Below are positions 44,394 through 54,260 of a stretch of 64,000 nucleotides of DNA, piece after piece (position 1 is the first letter of the stretch; each line of letters starts with the position of its first letter). This stretch comes from Rugamonas sp. GTDB lineage: Bacteria; Pseudomonadota; Gammaproteobacteria; Burkholderiales; Burkholderiaceae_D. Location: positions 1 to 64,000 of the forward strand of contig NZ_JANXMI010000048.1 of assembly GCF_025354735.1 (NCBI RefSeq). The letters are read 5' to 3'. Both the position numbers and the translations under genes were made by a program. Below the pieces are notes generated by a model. That model ran no database searches, was not told where the DNA came from, and saw only the letters and a program-made list of their open reading frames with translations.

Positions 44394-45599
44394 ATGAGCG
44401 AGCAAACCAAGAACGCCTTTTTCAGCGGCCTGCAACAGAACCTCGACCAGCTGCGCGAGCAGGGCTTGTACAAACCGGAACGGGTGCTGGCGTCGCGCCA
44501 GGGCGCCGAAGTGGTGGGCAACGACGGCCGCACACTCATTAATATGTGCGCCAACAATTACCTCGGCCTGTCCGGCGAGCAGTGGGTGGCCCAGGCTTCC
44601 ATCGAGGCGACCGAAAAATACGGCTACGGCCTGTCGTCGGTGCGCTTCATCTGCGGCACCCAGACCGTGCACAAGGAACTGGAACAGGCCATCTCCACCT
44701 TCCTCGGCACCGAAGACACGATCTTGTACGCGGCCGCCTTCGACGCCAACGGCGGCTTGTTCGAGCCGCTGTTCGACGAGAACGACGCCATCATCTCCGA
44801 CGCGCTCAATCACGCCTCCATCATCGACGGCATCCGCCTGTGCAAGGCCGCGCGCTACCGCTACGCCCACAACGACATGGCCGACCTGGAAGCGCAGTTG
44901 CAGGCCGCCGCCGGCAAGCGCCATAAGGTCATCGTCACCGACGGCGTGTTCTCGATGGACGGCACCATCGCCCAACTCGACAAGATCTGCGACCTGGCCG
45001 ACAAGTACGGCGCGCTGGTGATGATAGACGAATGCCACGCCTCCGGCTTCATGGGCGCCACCGGCCGCGGCACCCACGAGCACCACAACGTCATGGGCCG
45101 CATCGACATCATCACCGGCACGCTGGGCAAGGCGCTGGGCGGCGCGATGGGCGGCTTCACGTCGGCGCGCAAGGAAGTGATCGACATGCTGCGCCAGAAA
45201 TCGCGTCCCTATTTGTTCTCGAACACGCTGGCGCCATCGATCGCCGGCGCCTCGCTGGCGGTGCTGAAAAAGCTGTCGACGTCGACCGAGCTGCGCGACC
45301 GCCTGCATGAAAACACGGCCTACTTCCGCGCCGAGATCGAGCGCATCGGCTTCACCATCAAGCCGGGCACGCACCCGGTGGTGCCGGTGATGCTGTTCGA
45401 GGCGCCGGTGGCGCAGAAATTCGCGGCGCGCATGTATGAGCTGGGCGTGCTGCTCAGCGGCTTCTTCTACCCGGTGGTCCCGATGGGCCAGGCGCGCGTG
45501 CGGGTCCAGCTGTCGGCGGCGCATACGCGGGCCCAGCTCGAGACGGTGCTCAAGGCCTTCGAACAGGCCGGCCATGAACTCGGCCTGCTCAGCAAATAA
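44394..45599 (+). CDS. kbl: Glycine C-acetyltransferase (2-amino-3-ketobutyrate CoA ligase)
   Basis: A 401-residue PLP enzyme of the alpha-oxoamine synthase family, usual length. GYGLSSVRFICGTQTVHKELE, DECHASGFMGATGRGTHEH and the PLP-lysine motif TGTLGKALGGAMGG identify Kbl. It cleaves 2-amino-3-ketobutyrate with CoA to glycine and acetyl-CoA, the second step of threonine catabolism after threonine dehydrogenase. The dehydrogenase gene follows 39 bp downstream, but is interrupted. Confidence 0.95.
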   Translation: MSEQTKNAFFSGLQQNLDQLREQGLYKPERVLASRQGAEVVGNDGRTLINMCANNYLGLSGEQWVAQASIEATEKYGYGLSSVRFICGTQTVHKELEQAISTFLGTEDTILYAAAFDANGGLFEPLFDENDAIISDALNHASIIDGIRLCKAARYRYAHNDMADLEAQLQAAAGKRHKVIVTDGVFSMDGTIAQLDKICDLADKYGALVMIDECHASGFMGATGRGTHEHHNVMGRIDIITGTLGKALGGAMGGFTSARKEVIDMLRQKSRPYLFSNTLAPSIAGASLAVLKKLSTSTELRDRLHENTAYFRAEIERIGFTIKPGTHPVVPVMLFEAPVAQKFAARMYELGVLLSGFFYPVVPMGQARVRVQLSAAHTRAQLETVLKAFEQAGHELGLLSK

Positions 45600-45638
45600 A
45601 TCAGTCAAAAAAACAGTCGAAAAATAGAAAGAACGCAT

Positions 45639-46601
45639 ATGGAACGCATCCTCGTCATCGGCGCCAACGGCCAAATCGGCAGCGAACTGGTGGAAGCGCT
45701 GGCCGCGCAGCACGGCGCGCACAACGTCCTCGCCAGCGACATCAGCACCACCAACCTGTATAACGCCGCCCGTTACACTACGCTCAACGTGCTCGATAAG
45801 GACGCGCTGTGCAAAATCGTCACCGACGAAGGCATCACGCAGATTTACCAGCTGGCGGCGATGCTGTCGGCCACCGGCGAAGCGGCGCCGCTGAAGGCGT
45901 GGACGCTGAACATGGACGGCCTGCTCAACGTGCTCGAAGTGGCGCGCGAGCGCGGCGCCATCGGCAAGCCGCTGCGCATCTTCTGGCCCTCGTCGATCGC
46001 CGCCTTCGGCCCGAACACGCCGGCCGTGAACACGCCGCAGATGACGGTGATGGATCCGACCACCATCTACGGCATCAGCAAGCTGGCCGGCGAGCGCCTG
46101 AGCGAATACTAGTTCATCAAGTACGGCGTGGACGTGCGCAGCATCCGTTATCCGGGCATTATCAGCTTCAAGTCGCCACCGGGCGGCGGCACCACCGACT
46201 ATGCGATCGCCATCTTCCACGCGGCGCTGCGCGGCGAGCGCTATGAATGCTTCCTCGGCCCGCAAACGACGCTGCCGATGATCTACATGCCCGACGCGAT
46301 CCGCGCCACCATCGAGTTGATGGACGCGCCCAAGGAGCAGGTCAAGATCCGCTCCGCCTACAACTTGGCCGGCGTGTCGTTCAACCCGGAGCAGCTGGCC
46401 GCCGCCATCGCGGGCGCGCTGCCCGACTTCAAGATCGGCTACAAGCCGGACAGCCGCCAGGCCATCGCCGACACCTGGCCGCAAAGCCTCGACGACGCGC
46501 AGGCGACGGCCGATTGGGGCTGGCGCGCCAGCATCGGCGTCGAGCAGATGGTGGCCGACATGCTGGCCAACGTCGACGTCAGCATCAGCAAGGCCGCTTG
46601 A
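45639..46601 (+). pseudogene. tdh: SDR-type L-threonine 3-dehydrogenase, interrupted by an in-frame amber codon
   Basis: The frame encodes a 320-residue NAD-dependent epimerase-like dehydrogenase: Rossmann motif GANGQIGSELVEAL, then WPSSIAAFGP and the YxxxK catalytic pair in TIYGISKLAGERLSEY. At codon 158 (46110-46112) there is TAG, where relatives have a second Tyr (EYYF). The same frame then resumes with FIKYGVDVRSIRYPGIISFKSPPGG and continues to 46601. A single base change explains it. If real, the product is truncated just after the catalytic lysine. Sequence error, a recent null mutation or readthrough are possible. The function, threonine to 2-amino-3-ketobutyrate with NAD, matches upstream kbl. 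Confidence 0.85.
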
Positions 46602-46639
46602 TCGGTCGCGGTCGCGCTTGCGGTCGCGGCGGCGCTGAC

Positions 46640-46666
46640 AATATAAACAATATAAATAATATAAAT
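46640..46666 (+). repeat. Three 9-bp tandem repeats before sdaA
   Basis: AATATAAAC, AATATAAAT and AATATAAAT lie head to tail in otherwise GC-rich DNA, ending 13 bp before the sdaA start. Copy-number change would move the promoter or leader relative to the start codon. Confidence 0.7.
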
Positions 46667-46679
46667 AAAGAGACATCCC

Positions 46680-48083
46680 ATGGACATGAGCGTATTTGAT
46701 CTGTTTAAAATCGGCATAGGGCCGTCCAGTTCCCACACCGTGGGACCGATGTTGGCGGCGCGCCGTTTCCTGATTGAGTGTGGTCCACTGGATGACGTCA
46801 TCGGGGTGCAGGCCGCCCTGTATGGCTCGCTGGCGCTGACCGGCATCGGCCACGCCACCGACAAGGCGGTGATCCTCGGCCTGATGGGCGAGACGCCGCA
46901 GGGCGTGGTGCCGACGGCCGTCGACCAGATGCTGGCCGACGCCGAAGCGGCCGGCGAACTCAATCTGCTGGGCGTGCGCAAGGTGCCGTTCAAGGTCGCC
47001 AGCGGCCTGGTATTCCACAAGAGCGAATCGCTGCCCGAGCATCCGAACGGCATGCGCTTCACGCTCACGCGCGCCGGCGGCGCCACCGTCGACAAGGTGT
47101 TTTACTCGGTCGGCGGCGGCTTTATCCGCGCCGAAGGGGAAGGGCAGGCCGCCGCCGCGGCCCAGGTTGAGGCGACGCCGTCGGCCATCCCCTATCCCTT
47201 CGATACGATGGACCAGCTGCTCGAACACGGCGTGCGCAGCGGCCTGACGATACCGCAAATGCTGCGCGCGAACGAGTGCGTCAAGATCAGCGGCGAGCAG
47301 CTCGACGCGGGCCTCGACAATATCTGGCGGGTGATGAGCGACTGCATCGCCAAGGGCCTGGACACGCCGGGCCAGCTGCCCGGCGGCCTGAAAGTGAAGC
47401 GCCGCGCCGCCGACCTGTGGCGCATGGCCTGCGACGCCAAGGCGTCCGACAACCGCGCCAACGACCTGCCGCACGACGCGCTGCATCAAGTGAGCCTGTA
47501 CGCGATGGCGGTCAACGAGGAAAACGCCGCCGGCGGCCGCGTCGTCACGGCGCCCACCAACGGCGCGGCGGGCATCATCCCGGCCGTGCTGCGCTACTAC
47601 GCGCAGGATTGCCGGCCCAGCGATCCGGTCACCGGCGTGCGCGATTTCATGCTGACGGCGGCCGCCATCGGCATGCTGTGCAAGCGTAACGCGTCGATCT
47701 CCGGCGCCGAAATCGGCTGCCAGGGCGAAGTCGGCGTGGCTTGCGCGATGGCGGCGGCGGGCCTGGTGGCGGCGCTCGGCGGCAGCAACGCGCAGATCGA
47801 GAACGCGGCCGAAATCGGCATCGAGCATCATCTGGGCATGACGTGCGATCCGATCGGCGGCCTGGTGCAAATTCCCTGCATCGAGCGTAACGGCATGGGC
47901 GCGGTCAAGGCCATCACCGCCGCCTCGCTGGCCCTGAGGGGCGACGGCACCCACTTCGTCAGCCTCGACGAAGTGATCGAAACGATGCGCCAGACCGGCG
48001 CCGACATGCAGGACAAATACAAGGAAACCTCGCTGGGCGGACTGGCGATCCACGTCATCACCGTCAACCATGCGGCCTGCTAG
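46680..48083 (+). CDS. sdaA: L-serine ammonia-lyase, iron-sulfur type
   Basis: A 467-residue single-chain enzyme. The N terminus [20 protein letters not shown] is diagnostic. Cysteines for the 4Fe-4S cluster are seen in [20 protein letters not shown] and [18 protein letters not shown]. It deaminates L-serine to pyruvate and ammonia. With kbl and tdh it would complete a threonine-glycine-serine-pyruvate route, given a glycine-to-serine step elsewhere. ATG 46680 is used; ATG 46686 is also possible. An unusual 9-bp tandem repeat lies in the leader. Confidence 0.95.
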   Translation: MDMSVFDLFKIGIGPSSSHTVGPMLAARRFLIECGPLDDVIGVQAALYGSLALTGIGHATDKAVILGLMGETPQGVVPTAVDQMLADAEAAGELNLLGVRKVPFKVASGLVFHKSESLPEHPNGMRFTLTRAGGATVDKVFYSVGGGFIRAEGEGQAAAAAQVEATPSAIPYPFDTMDQLLEHGVRSGLTIPQMLRANECVKISGEQLDAGLDNIWRVMSDCIAKGLDTPGQLPGGLKVKRRAADLWRMACDAKASDNRANDLPHDALHQVSLYAMAVNEENAAGGRVVTAPTNGAAGIIPAVLRYYAQDCRPSDPVTGVRDFMLTAAAIGMLCKRNASISGAEIGCQGEVGVACAMAAAGLVAALGGSNAQIENAAEIGIEHHLGMTCDPIGGLVQIPCIERNGMGAVKAITAASLALRGDGTHFVSLDEVIETMRQTGADMQDKYKETSLGGLAIHVITVNHAAC

Positions 48084-48280
48084 GTCGCCCGACTTTATTC
48101 CGCCTTGCGCCGCCGCCGCCCGCCGATGTTGAAAATACAACGCCCGCGTCGCGGCGGCGCAGCGCAAGCCCGCCTATTCCGGTAAAATCGCCCGGTGCCC
48201 GCGTGAGTCCGGCCCGGCCTCGGCTGCCGCTCATACGGGCACGGCGCACGGCGCGCACGCGATCTGCGAAAGGGCAGTGC

Positions 48281-51058
48281 ATGGAATCGGCTCGTGATAC
48301 AGCTTCCCCCATCCTCGACGGCGCCGGCCGCGAACGGGACTTGTCACGCCAGCTGGCCGCCGAACAAGGCGCCAACGCCACGCTGCGGCGCGAAGTCGAG
48401 CGCTTGCAGGCGCTGCACGAACAGCACGCCGACGAAAGCGTGCGCTTCGCGCTGGTCAGCCAGGCCACCAGCGAAGGCCTGTGGGACATGAGCATCGACT
48501 GCGCCGATCCGCTCGACCCGGACAATCGCTTCTGGTGCTCCGAACAGTTCCGCCACCTGCTCCAATACGGCGACGACCAGGACTGCCCGCACACGCTGGG
48601 CGACTGGGCCGCGCTGCTGCATCCCGACCACCACGCCGCCACGCTGGCCGCCTTCGCCGCCCACCTGGCCGACCGCAGCGGCGCCACCCCGTACGACGTC
48701 AGTTACCAGATGCGCGTGCACGGCGGCGACTATCGCTGGTTCCGCTCGCGCGGCGCGACCTTCCGCGACGCCGCCGGCCGGCCGCTGCGCATGGCCGGCG
48801 CCGTCACCGACATCACCGCCCTGCGCATCACCGAACTGGAAAAGGAGCGCGTGCTGACGCGCTTCGACTTGAGCCGCGAGCTACTCAGCGACGGCATCTG
48901 GGACATGGAAGTGATCGCCGGCGATCCGGTCAACCCGCGCAACCCGTTCTGGTGGTCGCGCCAGTTCCGCAGCCTGCTCGGCTACGCCGGCGTCGATGAA
49001 TTCCCCGACGTCCTCGATAGCTGGGCCTCGCGCCTGCACCCCGACGAGCAGGCCGACGTGCTGGCCGCCTTCCGCGCCCACCTGGTCGACCAGAGCGGGC
49101 GCACGCCCTACGACATCGAATACCGGCTGCGCTGCGCCGACGGCGCCTACCGCTGGTTCCGCGCGCGCGGCCAGACCCGCCGCGACGGCGCCGGCGTGCC
49201 GCTGCGCGTGGTCGGCGTGTTGAGCGACATCACCTCGCGCAAGCGCGAGGAAAGCTACCAGCGCGCCCAGGCCGCGCACGCGGCGGCGGCGCGCATCTCG
49301 CACCAGCTGGTCGAAAACACGTCCGAGGGCGTGCTGCTGCTGACGGGCGGCCTGCGCATCGTCTCGGCCAACAAGGCGGTGGCGCGGCTGACCGGGCGCG
49401 AGGCCGACCGGCTCACCGGCCTGCCGCTGTCCGAACTGCTGCGCCGCGATGAAACGCTGGCCTACCGACTGGGCCAGGTGCTGACGGCGCTGCGCGGCGC
49501 CGGCCACTGGGCCGGCGAGCTGGAAATCTGCGGCGGCGACGGCAAATTCTTCCCGGCCCAGTTCACGCTCGACACCATGGACACCGACGCCGACGGCCAT
49601 TATTCCTGCGTCTTCTTCGACGCCTCCGAACGCAAGCTGGCCGAGGAGCAGCGCGCCGCGCGCCAGCGCGCCGAAGACGCCACGGCCGCCAAGTCGCGCT
49701 TCCTGGCCAATATGAGCCACGAGTTGCGCACGCCGCTCAACGCCATCCTCGGCTTTTCGGAACTGCTGTGCCGCGATCCCGAGCTGTCGACGGCCAACCG
49801 CGAGACGCTGGAAATCATCCACCGCAGCGGCGACCATCTGCTGGTGCTGATCAACGACGTCCTCGACATCGCCAAGATCGAGGCCGACCAGCTGGTGCTC
49901 AAGCCGGCGCCGTTCGACCTGCCGCGCATGGTGGCCGACGTGCGCGACATGCTGCTGCCGCGCGCGCGCGAACAGGGCGTGTCGCTGCACATGGAGCAGG
50001 CGCCGGACTTCCCGCGCTATATCCAGGGCGACTCGGCCAAGCTGCGCCAGGTGATGCTCAACCTGATTTCGAACGCCGTCAAGGCCAGCGCCGACGGCGC
50101 CGTCGTGGCGCTGCGCCTGAGCACCGCGCAGGGCCGCAGCGAGCAGCTGCTGATCGAAGTCGAGGACCACGGCGTCGGCATCGCCGAGCAGGACCAGCTC
50201 AGCATCTTCGAGCCCTTCGTGCAGGTCGGCGACGACACGCGCCACCAGGGCACGGGGCTGGGGCTGGCCATTTCGCGCCGCATCGTCGAGCTGATGGGCG
50301 GCACGCTGACCTTCAGCAGCGCGCTGGGGCAGGGCAGCAATTTCCGCGTCAGCCTGCCGGTGCGGCTGGTGCGCACCGAGCAAACGGCGGCGCCGCCGGG
50401 AGCGGCCGGCATTCCGCTCGGCCTGGAGATGGGGCAGCGGCGCTTCCGCGTGATGGTGGTCGAGGACCAGGCCGAGAACCGGCTGCTGCTGGTGCGGCTG
50501 CTGGCCGGCCTGGGTTTCGACATCCGCGAGGCGGCCGACGGCGCGGCGGCGGTCGAGCTGTATACGCGCTGGCGGCCCGACTTCATCTGGATGGACCGGC
50601 GCATGCCGCTGATGGACGGCGTCGAAGCGACGCAGCGCATCCGCGCGCTGCCGGGCGGGCGCGCGGTGCGCATCGTGGCGATCACGGCGTCGTCGTTCAA
50701 GGAGCAGGACACGGAACTGACCACGGCCGATTTCGACGCCATCGTCCACAAGCCGTGGCGCATCGACGATATCTGCAACTGCATGGAGTCTTTATTGGGC
50801 CTGCACTTCCGGCGCGGCACGGCGCCACAGGCGCCGGCCGCCGCCGCGCCGCAGGGCGAAGCGCTGGCCGCGCTCGACGCGCTGGCGCCCGAGCTGCGCG
50901 AACAGCTGGCCGCCGCGCTGCTGACATTGAACGGCACCGAGATCTTGAAGGCCGTCGACCACATCGCGCTGAGCGACGCCGCGCTGGCCGCATCGCTGCG
51001 GGCCAGCGTCCAGATCTACGATTACCAGCCGATACTGCGCGCGCTGCGGCTGCGCTGA
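48281..51058 (+). CDS. Hybrid sensor histidine kinase (PAS-PAS-PAS-HisKA-HATPase-REC)
   Basis: A 925-residue soluble kinase. After a coiled coil there are two closely related PAS/PAC units (LWDMSIDCADPLDPDNRFWCSE and IWDMEVIAGDPVNPRNPFWW, each ending in a DIT motif), then a third PAS (ENTSEGVLLLTGGLRIVSAN). HisKA has FLANMSHELRTPLN with His480; the HATPase has NLISNAVKAS, DHGVGI and GTGLGLAI. A receiver follows with Asp772 (FIWMDRRMP), Thr (AITAS) and Lys (HKPW). No output domain, so a phosphorelay partner is expected elsewhere. ATG 48281 with GGGCAG is preferred to the Arg-rich extension from 48203. Confidence 0.92.
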   Translation: MESARDTASPILDGAGRERDLSRQLAAEQGANATLRREVERLQALHEQHADESVRFALVSQATSEGLWDMSIDCADPLDPDNRFWCSEQFRHLLQYGDDQDCPHTLGDWAALLHPDHHAATLAAFAAHLADRSGATPYDVSYQMRVHGGDYRWFRSRGATFRDAAGRPLRMAGAVTDITALRITELEKERVLTRFDLSRELLSDGIWDMEVIAGDPVNPRNPFWWSRQFRSLLGYAGVDEFPDVLDSWASRLHPDEQADVLAAFRAHLVDQSGRTPYDIEYRLRCADGAYRWFRARGQTRRDGAGVPLRVVGVLSDITSRKREESYQRAQAAHAAAARISHQLVENTSEGVLLLTGGLRIVSANKAVARLTGREADRLTGLPLSELLRRDETLAYRLGQVLTALRGAGHWAGELEICGGDGKFFPAQFTLDTMDTDADGHYSCVFFDASERKLAEEQRAARQRAEDATAAKSRFLANMSHELRTPLNAILGFSELLCRDPELSTANRETLEIIHRSGDHLLVLINDVLDIAKIEADQLVLKPAPFDLPRMVADVRDMLLPRAREQGVSLHMEQAPDFPRYIQGDSAKLRQVMLNLISNAVKASADGAVVALRLSTAQGRSEQLLIEVEDHGVGIAEQDQLSIFEPFVQVGDDTRHQGTGLGLAISRRIVELMGGTLTFSSALGQGSNFRVSLPVRLVRTEQTAAPPGAAGIPLGLEMGQRRFRVMVVEDQAENRLLLVRLLAGLGFDIREAADGAAAVELYTRWRPDFIWMDRRMPLMDGVEATQRIRALPGGRAVRIVAITASSFKEQDTELTTADFDAIVHKPWRIDDICNCMESLLGLHFRRGTAPQAPAAAAPQGEALAALDALAPELREQLAAALLTLNGTEILKAVDHIALSDAALAASLRASVQIYDYQPILRALRLR

Positions 51059-51248
51059 TGGTGGCGGAGCGCGACCATCGGCGGTGGCGCTTTAGCGACC
51101 GTGGCCCGCCCCCATTCCAACGCCGTCCGGCGCGCCGCCAGGCCGAAAACAACGCCGGGTTCACGGCGGCGCGTCAGCCGCATATAATAGTCATCCGACC
51201 GCACCGTTCTGCGTTTTAGTTATCAGCCCAACCGGACTTTTCTCATCT

Positions 51249-52724
51249 ATGCAATACGTGTCTACCCGCGCCGCCGCGTCGGCCGCATCGTCGTCGCCCC
51301 AACACTTTTCCGACATCCTGCTCGGCGGCCTGGCGCCGGACGGCGGCCTGTATCTGCCGGCCGACTACCCGCAGGTGAGCGGCGCCGAACTCGATGCGTG
51401 GCGCAAGCTGTCCTACGCCGACCTGGCCTATGAAGTGCTGAAAAAGTTCGCCACCGATATCGCCGACGCCGACCTGCGCGCGCTGACCGCCAAAACCTAC
51501 ACCAAGGAAGTCTACCGCAACGCCCGCGCCGGCGAAAAGGCGAGCCAGATCACGCCGCTGCGCGTGCTCGAAGAGGGCCGCGGCGGCAAGCTGGTATTGC
51601 AGGCGCTGTCGAACGGCCCGACGCTGGCGTTCAAGGACATGGCCATGCAACTGCTCGGCAATCTGTTCGAGCACGCGCTGGCCCAGAGCGGCGGTCAGCT
51701 CAACATCTTCGGCGCCACTTCCGGCGACACCGGCAGCGCCGCCGAATACGCGATGCGCGGCAAGCGCGGCATCCGTGTGTTCATGCTGTCGCCGCATAAA
51801 AAAATGAGCGCCTTCCAGACCGCGCAGATGTTCAGCCTCCAGGACGAGAACATCCACAACATCGCCGTCGACGGCGTGTTCGACGATTGCCAGGACATGG
51901 TGAAGGCGGTCTCGAACGACCTGCCGTTCAAGGCCGCGCAAAAAATCGGCACCGTCAATTCGATCAACTGGGCGCGCGTCGTGGCGCAGGTGGTGTACTA
52001 CTTCCGTGGCTACCTGGCCGCCACCACCGCCAATGAACAGAAGGTCTCGTTCACGGTCCCGTCGGGGAACTTCGGTAACATCTGCGCCGGCCATATCGCC
52101 CGCATGATGGGCCTGCCCATCGACAAACTGGTGGCCGCCACCAACGAGAACGACGTGCTCGACGAATTTTTCCGCACCGGCGTCTACCGCGTGCGCAAGC
52201 CGGCCGAAACCTATCACACCAGCAGCCCGTCGATGGACATCTCGAAAGCGTCCAACTTCGAGCGCTTCATCTACGACCTGGTCGGCCGCGACGGCGAACG
52301 CACGCGCGCCCTGTTCCGCAAGGTGGACACCCACGGCGGCTTCGATTTGTCGGGCCAGCCCGGCAGCGACGGCGATGAATTCAAGCGGGTCGCCAAATAC
52401 GGCTTCAAGTCCGGCAAGTCGACCCACAAGGACCGCCTCGACACGATCCGCGACGTGGCCGACGATTACGGCATCGTCATCGACACCCACACCGCCGACG
52501 GCATCAAGGTCGCGCGCGAACACATGGCGCCGGGCGTGACGATGATCGTGCTCGAAACCGCGCTGGCCGCGAAGTTCAACGAGACCATCCTCGACGCGCT
52601 GGGCGAGAACGCCGCGCGGCCGCCCGGCTTCGAGAACATCGAAGCGCTGCCGCAGAAATTTGTCGTGATGTCGACCGACGTCGCGAAGATGCAAGCCTAT
52701 ATCGCCGCCAACACCGGCCTGTGA
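51249..52724 (+). CDS. thrC: Threonine synthase
   Basis: A 491-residue fold-type II PLP enzyme of the long (yeast/E. coli-like) class: YVSTRAAASAASSSPQHFSDILLGGLAPDGG at the N terminus (given here as YVSTRA and LLGGLAPDGGLY), PLP lysine in NGPTLAFKDMAMQLLG, and GATSGDTGSAAE binding phosphate. It converts O-phosphohomoserine to threonine. In relatives it follows hom and precedes moeA; hom is absent here and a histidine kinase gene lies upstream. Confidence 0.95.
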   Translation: MQYVSTRAAASAASSSPQHFSDILLGGLAPDGGLYLPADYPQVSGAELDAWRKLSYADLAYEVLKKFATDIADADLRALTAKTYTKEVYRNARAGEKASQITPLRVLEEGRGGKLVLQALSNGPTLAFKDMAMQLLGNLFEHALAQSGGQLNIFGATSGDTGSAAEYAMRGKRGIRVFMLSPHKKMSAFQTAQMFSLQDENIHNIAVDGVFDDCQDMVKAVSNDLPFKAAQKIGTVNSINWARVVAQVVYYFRGYLAATTANEQKVSFTVPSGNFGNICAGHIARMMGLPIDKLVAATNENDVLDEFFRTGVYRVRKPAETYHTSSPSMDISKASNFERFIYDLVGRDGERTRALFRKVDTHGGFDLSGQPGSDGDEFKRVAKYGFKSGKSTHKDRLDTIRDVADDYGIVIDTHTADGIKVAREHMAPGVTMIVLETALAAKFNETILDALGENAARPPGFENIEALPQKFVVMSTDVAKMQAYIAANTGL

Positions 52725-52753
52725 TGAAGTGATGATGACGTGAAGATAAATTT

Positions 52754-53992
52754 ATGAGCGAGTACCAACCCAAGCCGCTGATGGCCGTGCGCGTAGCGCT
52801 CGATTTCCTGCTGGCCGCCGCGCGCCCCGTCGCCGAAACGGAAACGATACCGACGCTGAACGCCAACGGCCGCGTGCTGGCCAGGGCGCAGACCTCGGCC
52901 ATCAACGTGCCGGCCATGGACAACACGCAGATGGACGGCTACGCCGTGCGCGCCGCCGATTGCGTCAGCGGCTCGGCCACGCTGACGGTGTCGCAGCGGA
53001 TACCGGCCGGCCACGTCGGCCAGCCTTTGCTGCCGGGCAGCGCGGCGCGCATCTTCACCGGCGCGCTGATCCCGGAAGGCGCCGACGCCGTCGTCATGCA
53101 GGAACAGTGCGAACTGGTGGACAACCAGGTCGCCAATTTCGTCACCGTCAACCACGCGCCCAAGCCGGGCGAATGGATACGCCGCGCCGGCGAGGACATC
53201 ACGGCCGGCAGCGTGATCCTGCCGGCCGGGACGCGGTTGCGCAGCCAGGAGCTGGGCCTGGCCGCGTCGGTCGGACTGGCCGAGCTGCCGGTGCGGCGCA
53301 AGCTGCGCGTGGCCGTGTTCTTCACCGGCGACGAGCTGGCGATGCCGGGCGAGCCGCTGGCGCCGGGCGCGATCTACAATTCCAACCGCTACACGCTGCG
53401 CGCGCTGCTGGAAAATCTCGGCTGCGACATCACCGATCACGGCATCGTGCCGGACTCGCTGGCGGCCACCCGCGCCACCCTGCGGGCCTGCGCGCGCGAC
53501 CACGATTTGATTATCACGTCCGGCGGCGTCTCGGTCGGCGAGGAGGATCACATCAAGCCGGCGGTCGAAGCGGAAGGGCGCCTGAACCTGTGGCAGATCG
53601 CCGTCAAGCCGGGCAAGCCGCTGGCCTTCGGCGAAGTGGGGCAGGCCTTTTTCGTCGGCCTGCCGGGCAATCCGGTGTCGAGCTTCGTCACGTTTTTGCT
53701 GTTCGTGCGGCCCTTCATCCTGCGCCTGCAAGGCGTGGAAGACGCGCGGGCGCTGGCGCCGGCAGCGTATGCGATGCGGGCCGATTTCCACTGGCCGAAA
53801 GCGGACCGCCGCAACGAATTTTTGCGCGCCAGGATCAACGACGACGGCGGCCTGGAACTGTTCCACAACCAGAGTTCCGGCGTGCTGACGTCGACGGTGT
53901 GGGGCGACGGCTTGATCGACAATCCGCCGGGACAGACCATCGCGCCCGGCGACACGGTGCGCTTCATCCCGTTCAGCGCCTTACTGCATTGA
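52754..53992 (+). CDS. moeA: Molybdopterin molybdenumtransferase
   Basis: A 412-residue MoeA of usual length. PAMDNTQMDGYAVRAAD carries the catalytic/Mg region, GALIPEGADAVVMQE follows, the MoCF-binding domain has SGGVSVGEEDH, and LPGNPVSSFVTF is the late signature. It inserts molybdate into adenylylated molybdopterin. Begins 29 bp after thrC and ends 10 bp before moaD; these three form an operon common in betaproteobacteria. Confidence 0.95.
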   Translation: MSEYQPKPLMAVRVALDFLLAAARPVAETETIPTLNANGRVLARAQTSAINVPAMDNTQMDGYAVRAADCVSGSATLTVSQRIPAGHVGQPLLPGSAARIFTGALIPEGADAVVMQEQCELVDNQVANFVTVNHAPKPGEWIRRAGEDITAGSVILPAGTRLRSQELGLAASVGLAELPVRRKLRVAVFFTGDELAMPGEPLAPGAIYNSNRYTLRALLENLGCDITDHGIVPDSLAATRATLRACARDHDLIITSGGVSVGEEDHIKPAVEAEGRLNLWQIAVKPGKPLAFGEVGQAFFVGLPGNPVSSFVTFLLFVRPFILRLQGVEDARALAPAAYAMRADFHWPKADRRNEFLRARINDDGGLELFHNQSSGVLTSTVWGDGLIDNPPGQTIAPGDTVRFIPFSALLH

Positions 53993-54002
53993 GAGCCATG
54001 AG

Positions 54003-54260
54003 ATGAATATTACGCTGCGATTTTTTGCCGGCGTGCGCGAAACGCTGGGCACGTCCACCGAAACGCTGGCGCTGCCGCACGACCTGCACACGGTCGGCGC
54101 GGTGCGCGCGCTGCTGATCGAGCGCGGTGGCGTGTGGCAGGAGGCGCTGGGCGAAGGCCGGCTGCTGCGCATGGCCTGCAATCAGATCATGTGCGACGCC
54201 GACACCGGCGTCACCGAAGGCTGCGAAGTGGCGTTCTTCCCGCCGGTGACGGGCGGTTAA
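54003..54260 (+). CDS. moaD: Molybdopterin synthase sulfur carrier subunit
   Basis: An 85-residue ubiquitin-fold protein beginning MNITLRFFAGVRETLG and ending in the C-terminal Gly-Gly (FFPPVTGG) that is thiocarboxylated to donate sulfur. It needs MoaE, whose gene usually follows; here the downstream gene is an unrelated convergent membrane protein whose end overlaps moaD by 4 bp. Confidence 0.93.
   Translation: MNITLRFFAGVRETLGTSTETLALPHDLHTVGAVRALLIERGGVWQEALGEGRLLRMACNQIMCDADTGVTEGCEVAFFPPVTGG

Noticed and set aside
44379-48167. A 1262-codon minus-strand open frame across kbl, tdh and sdaA
   Set aside because: It is antisense to clear enzyme genes, is His/Arg/Gln/Val-rich as GC-biased antisense frames are, and matches no family.
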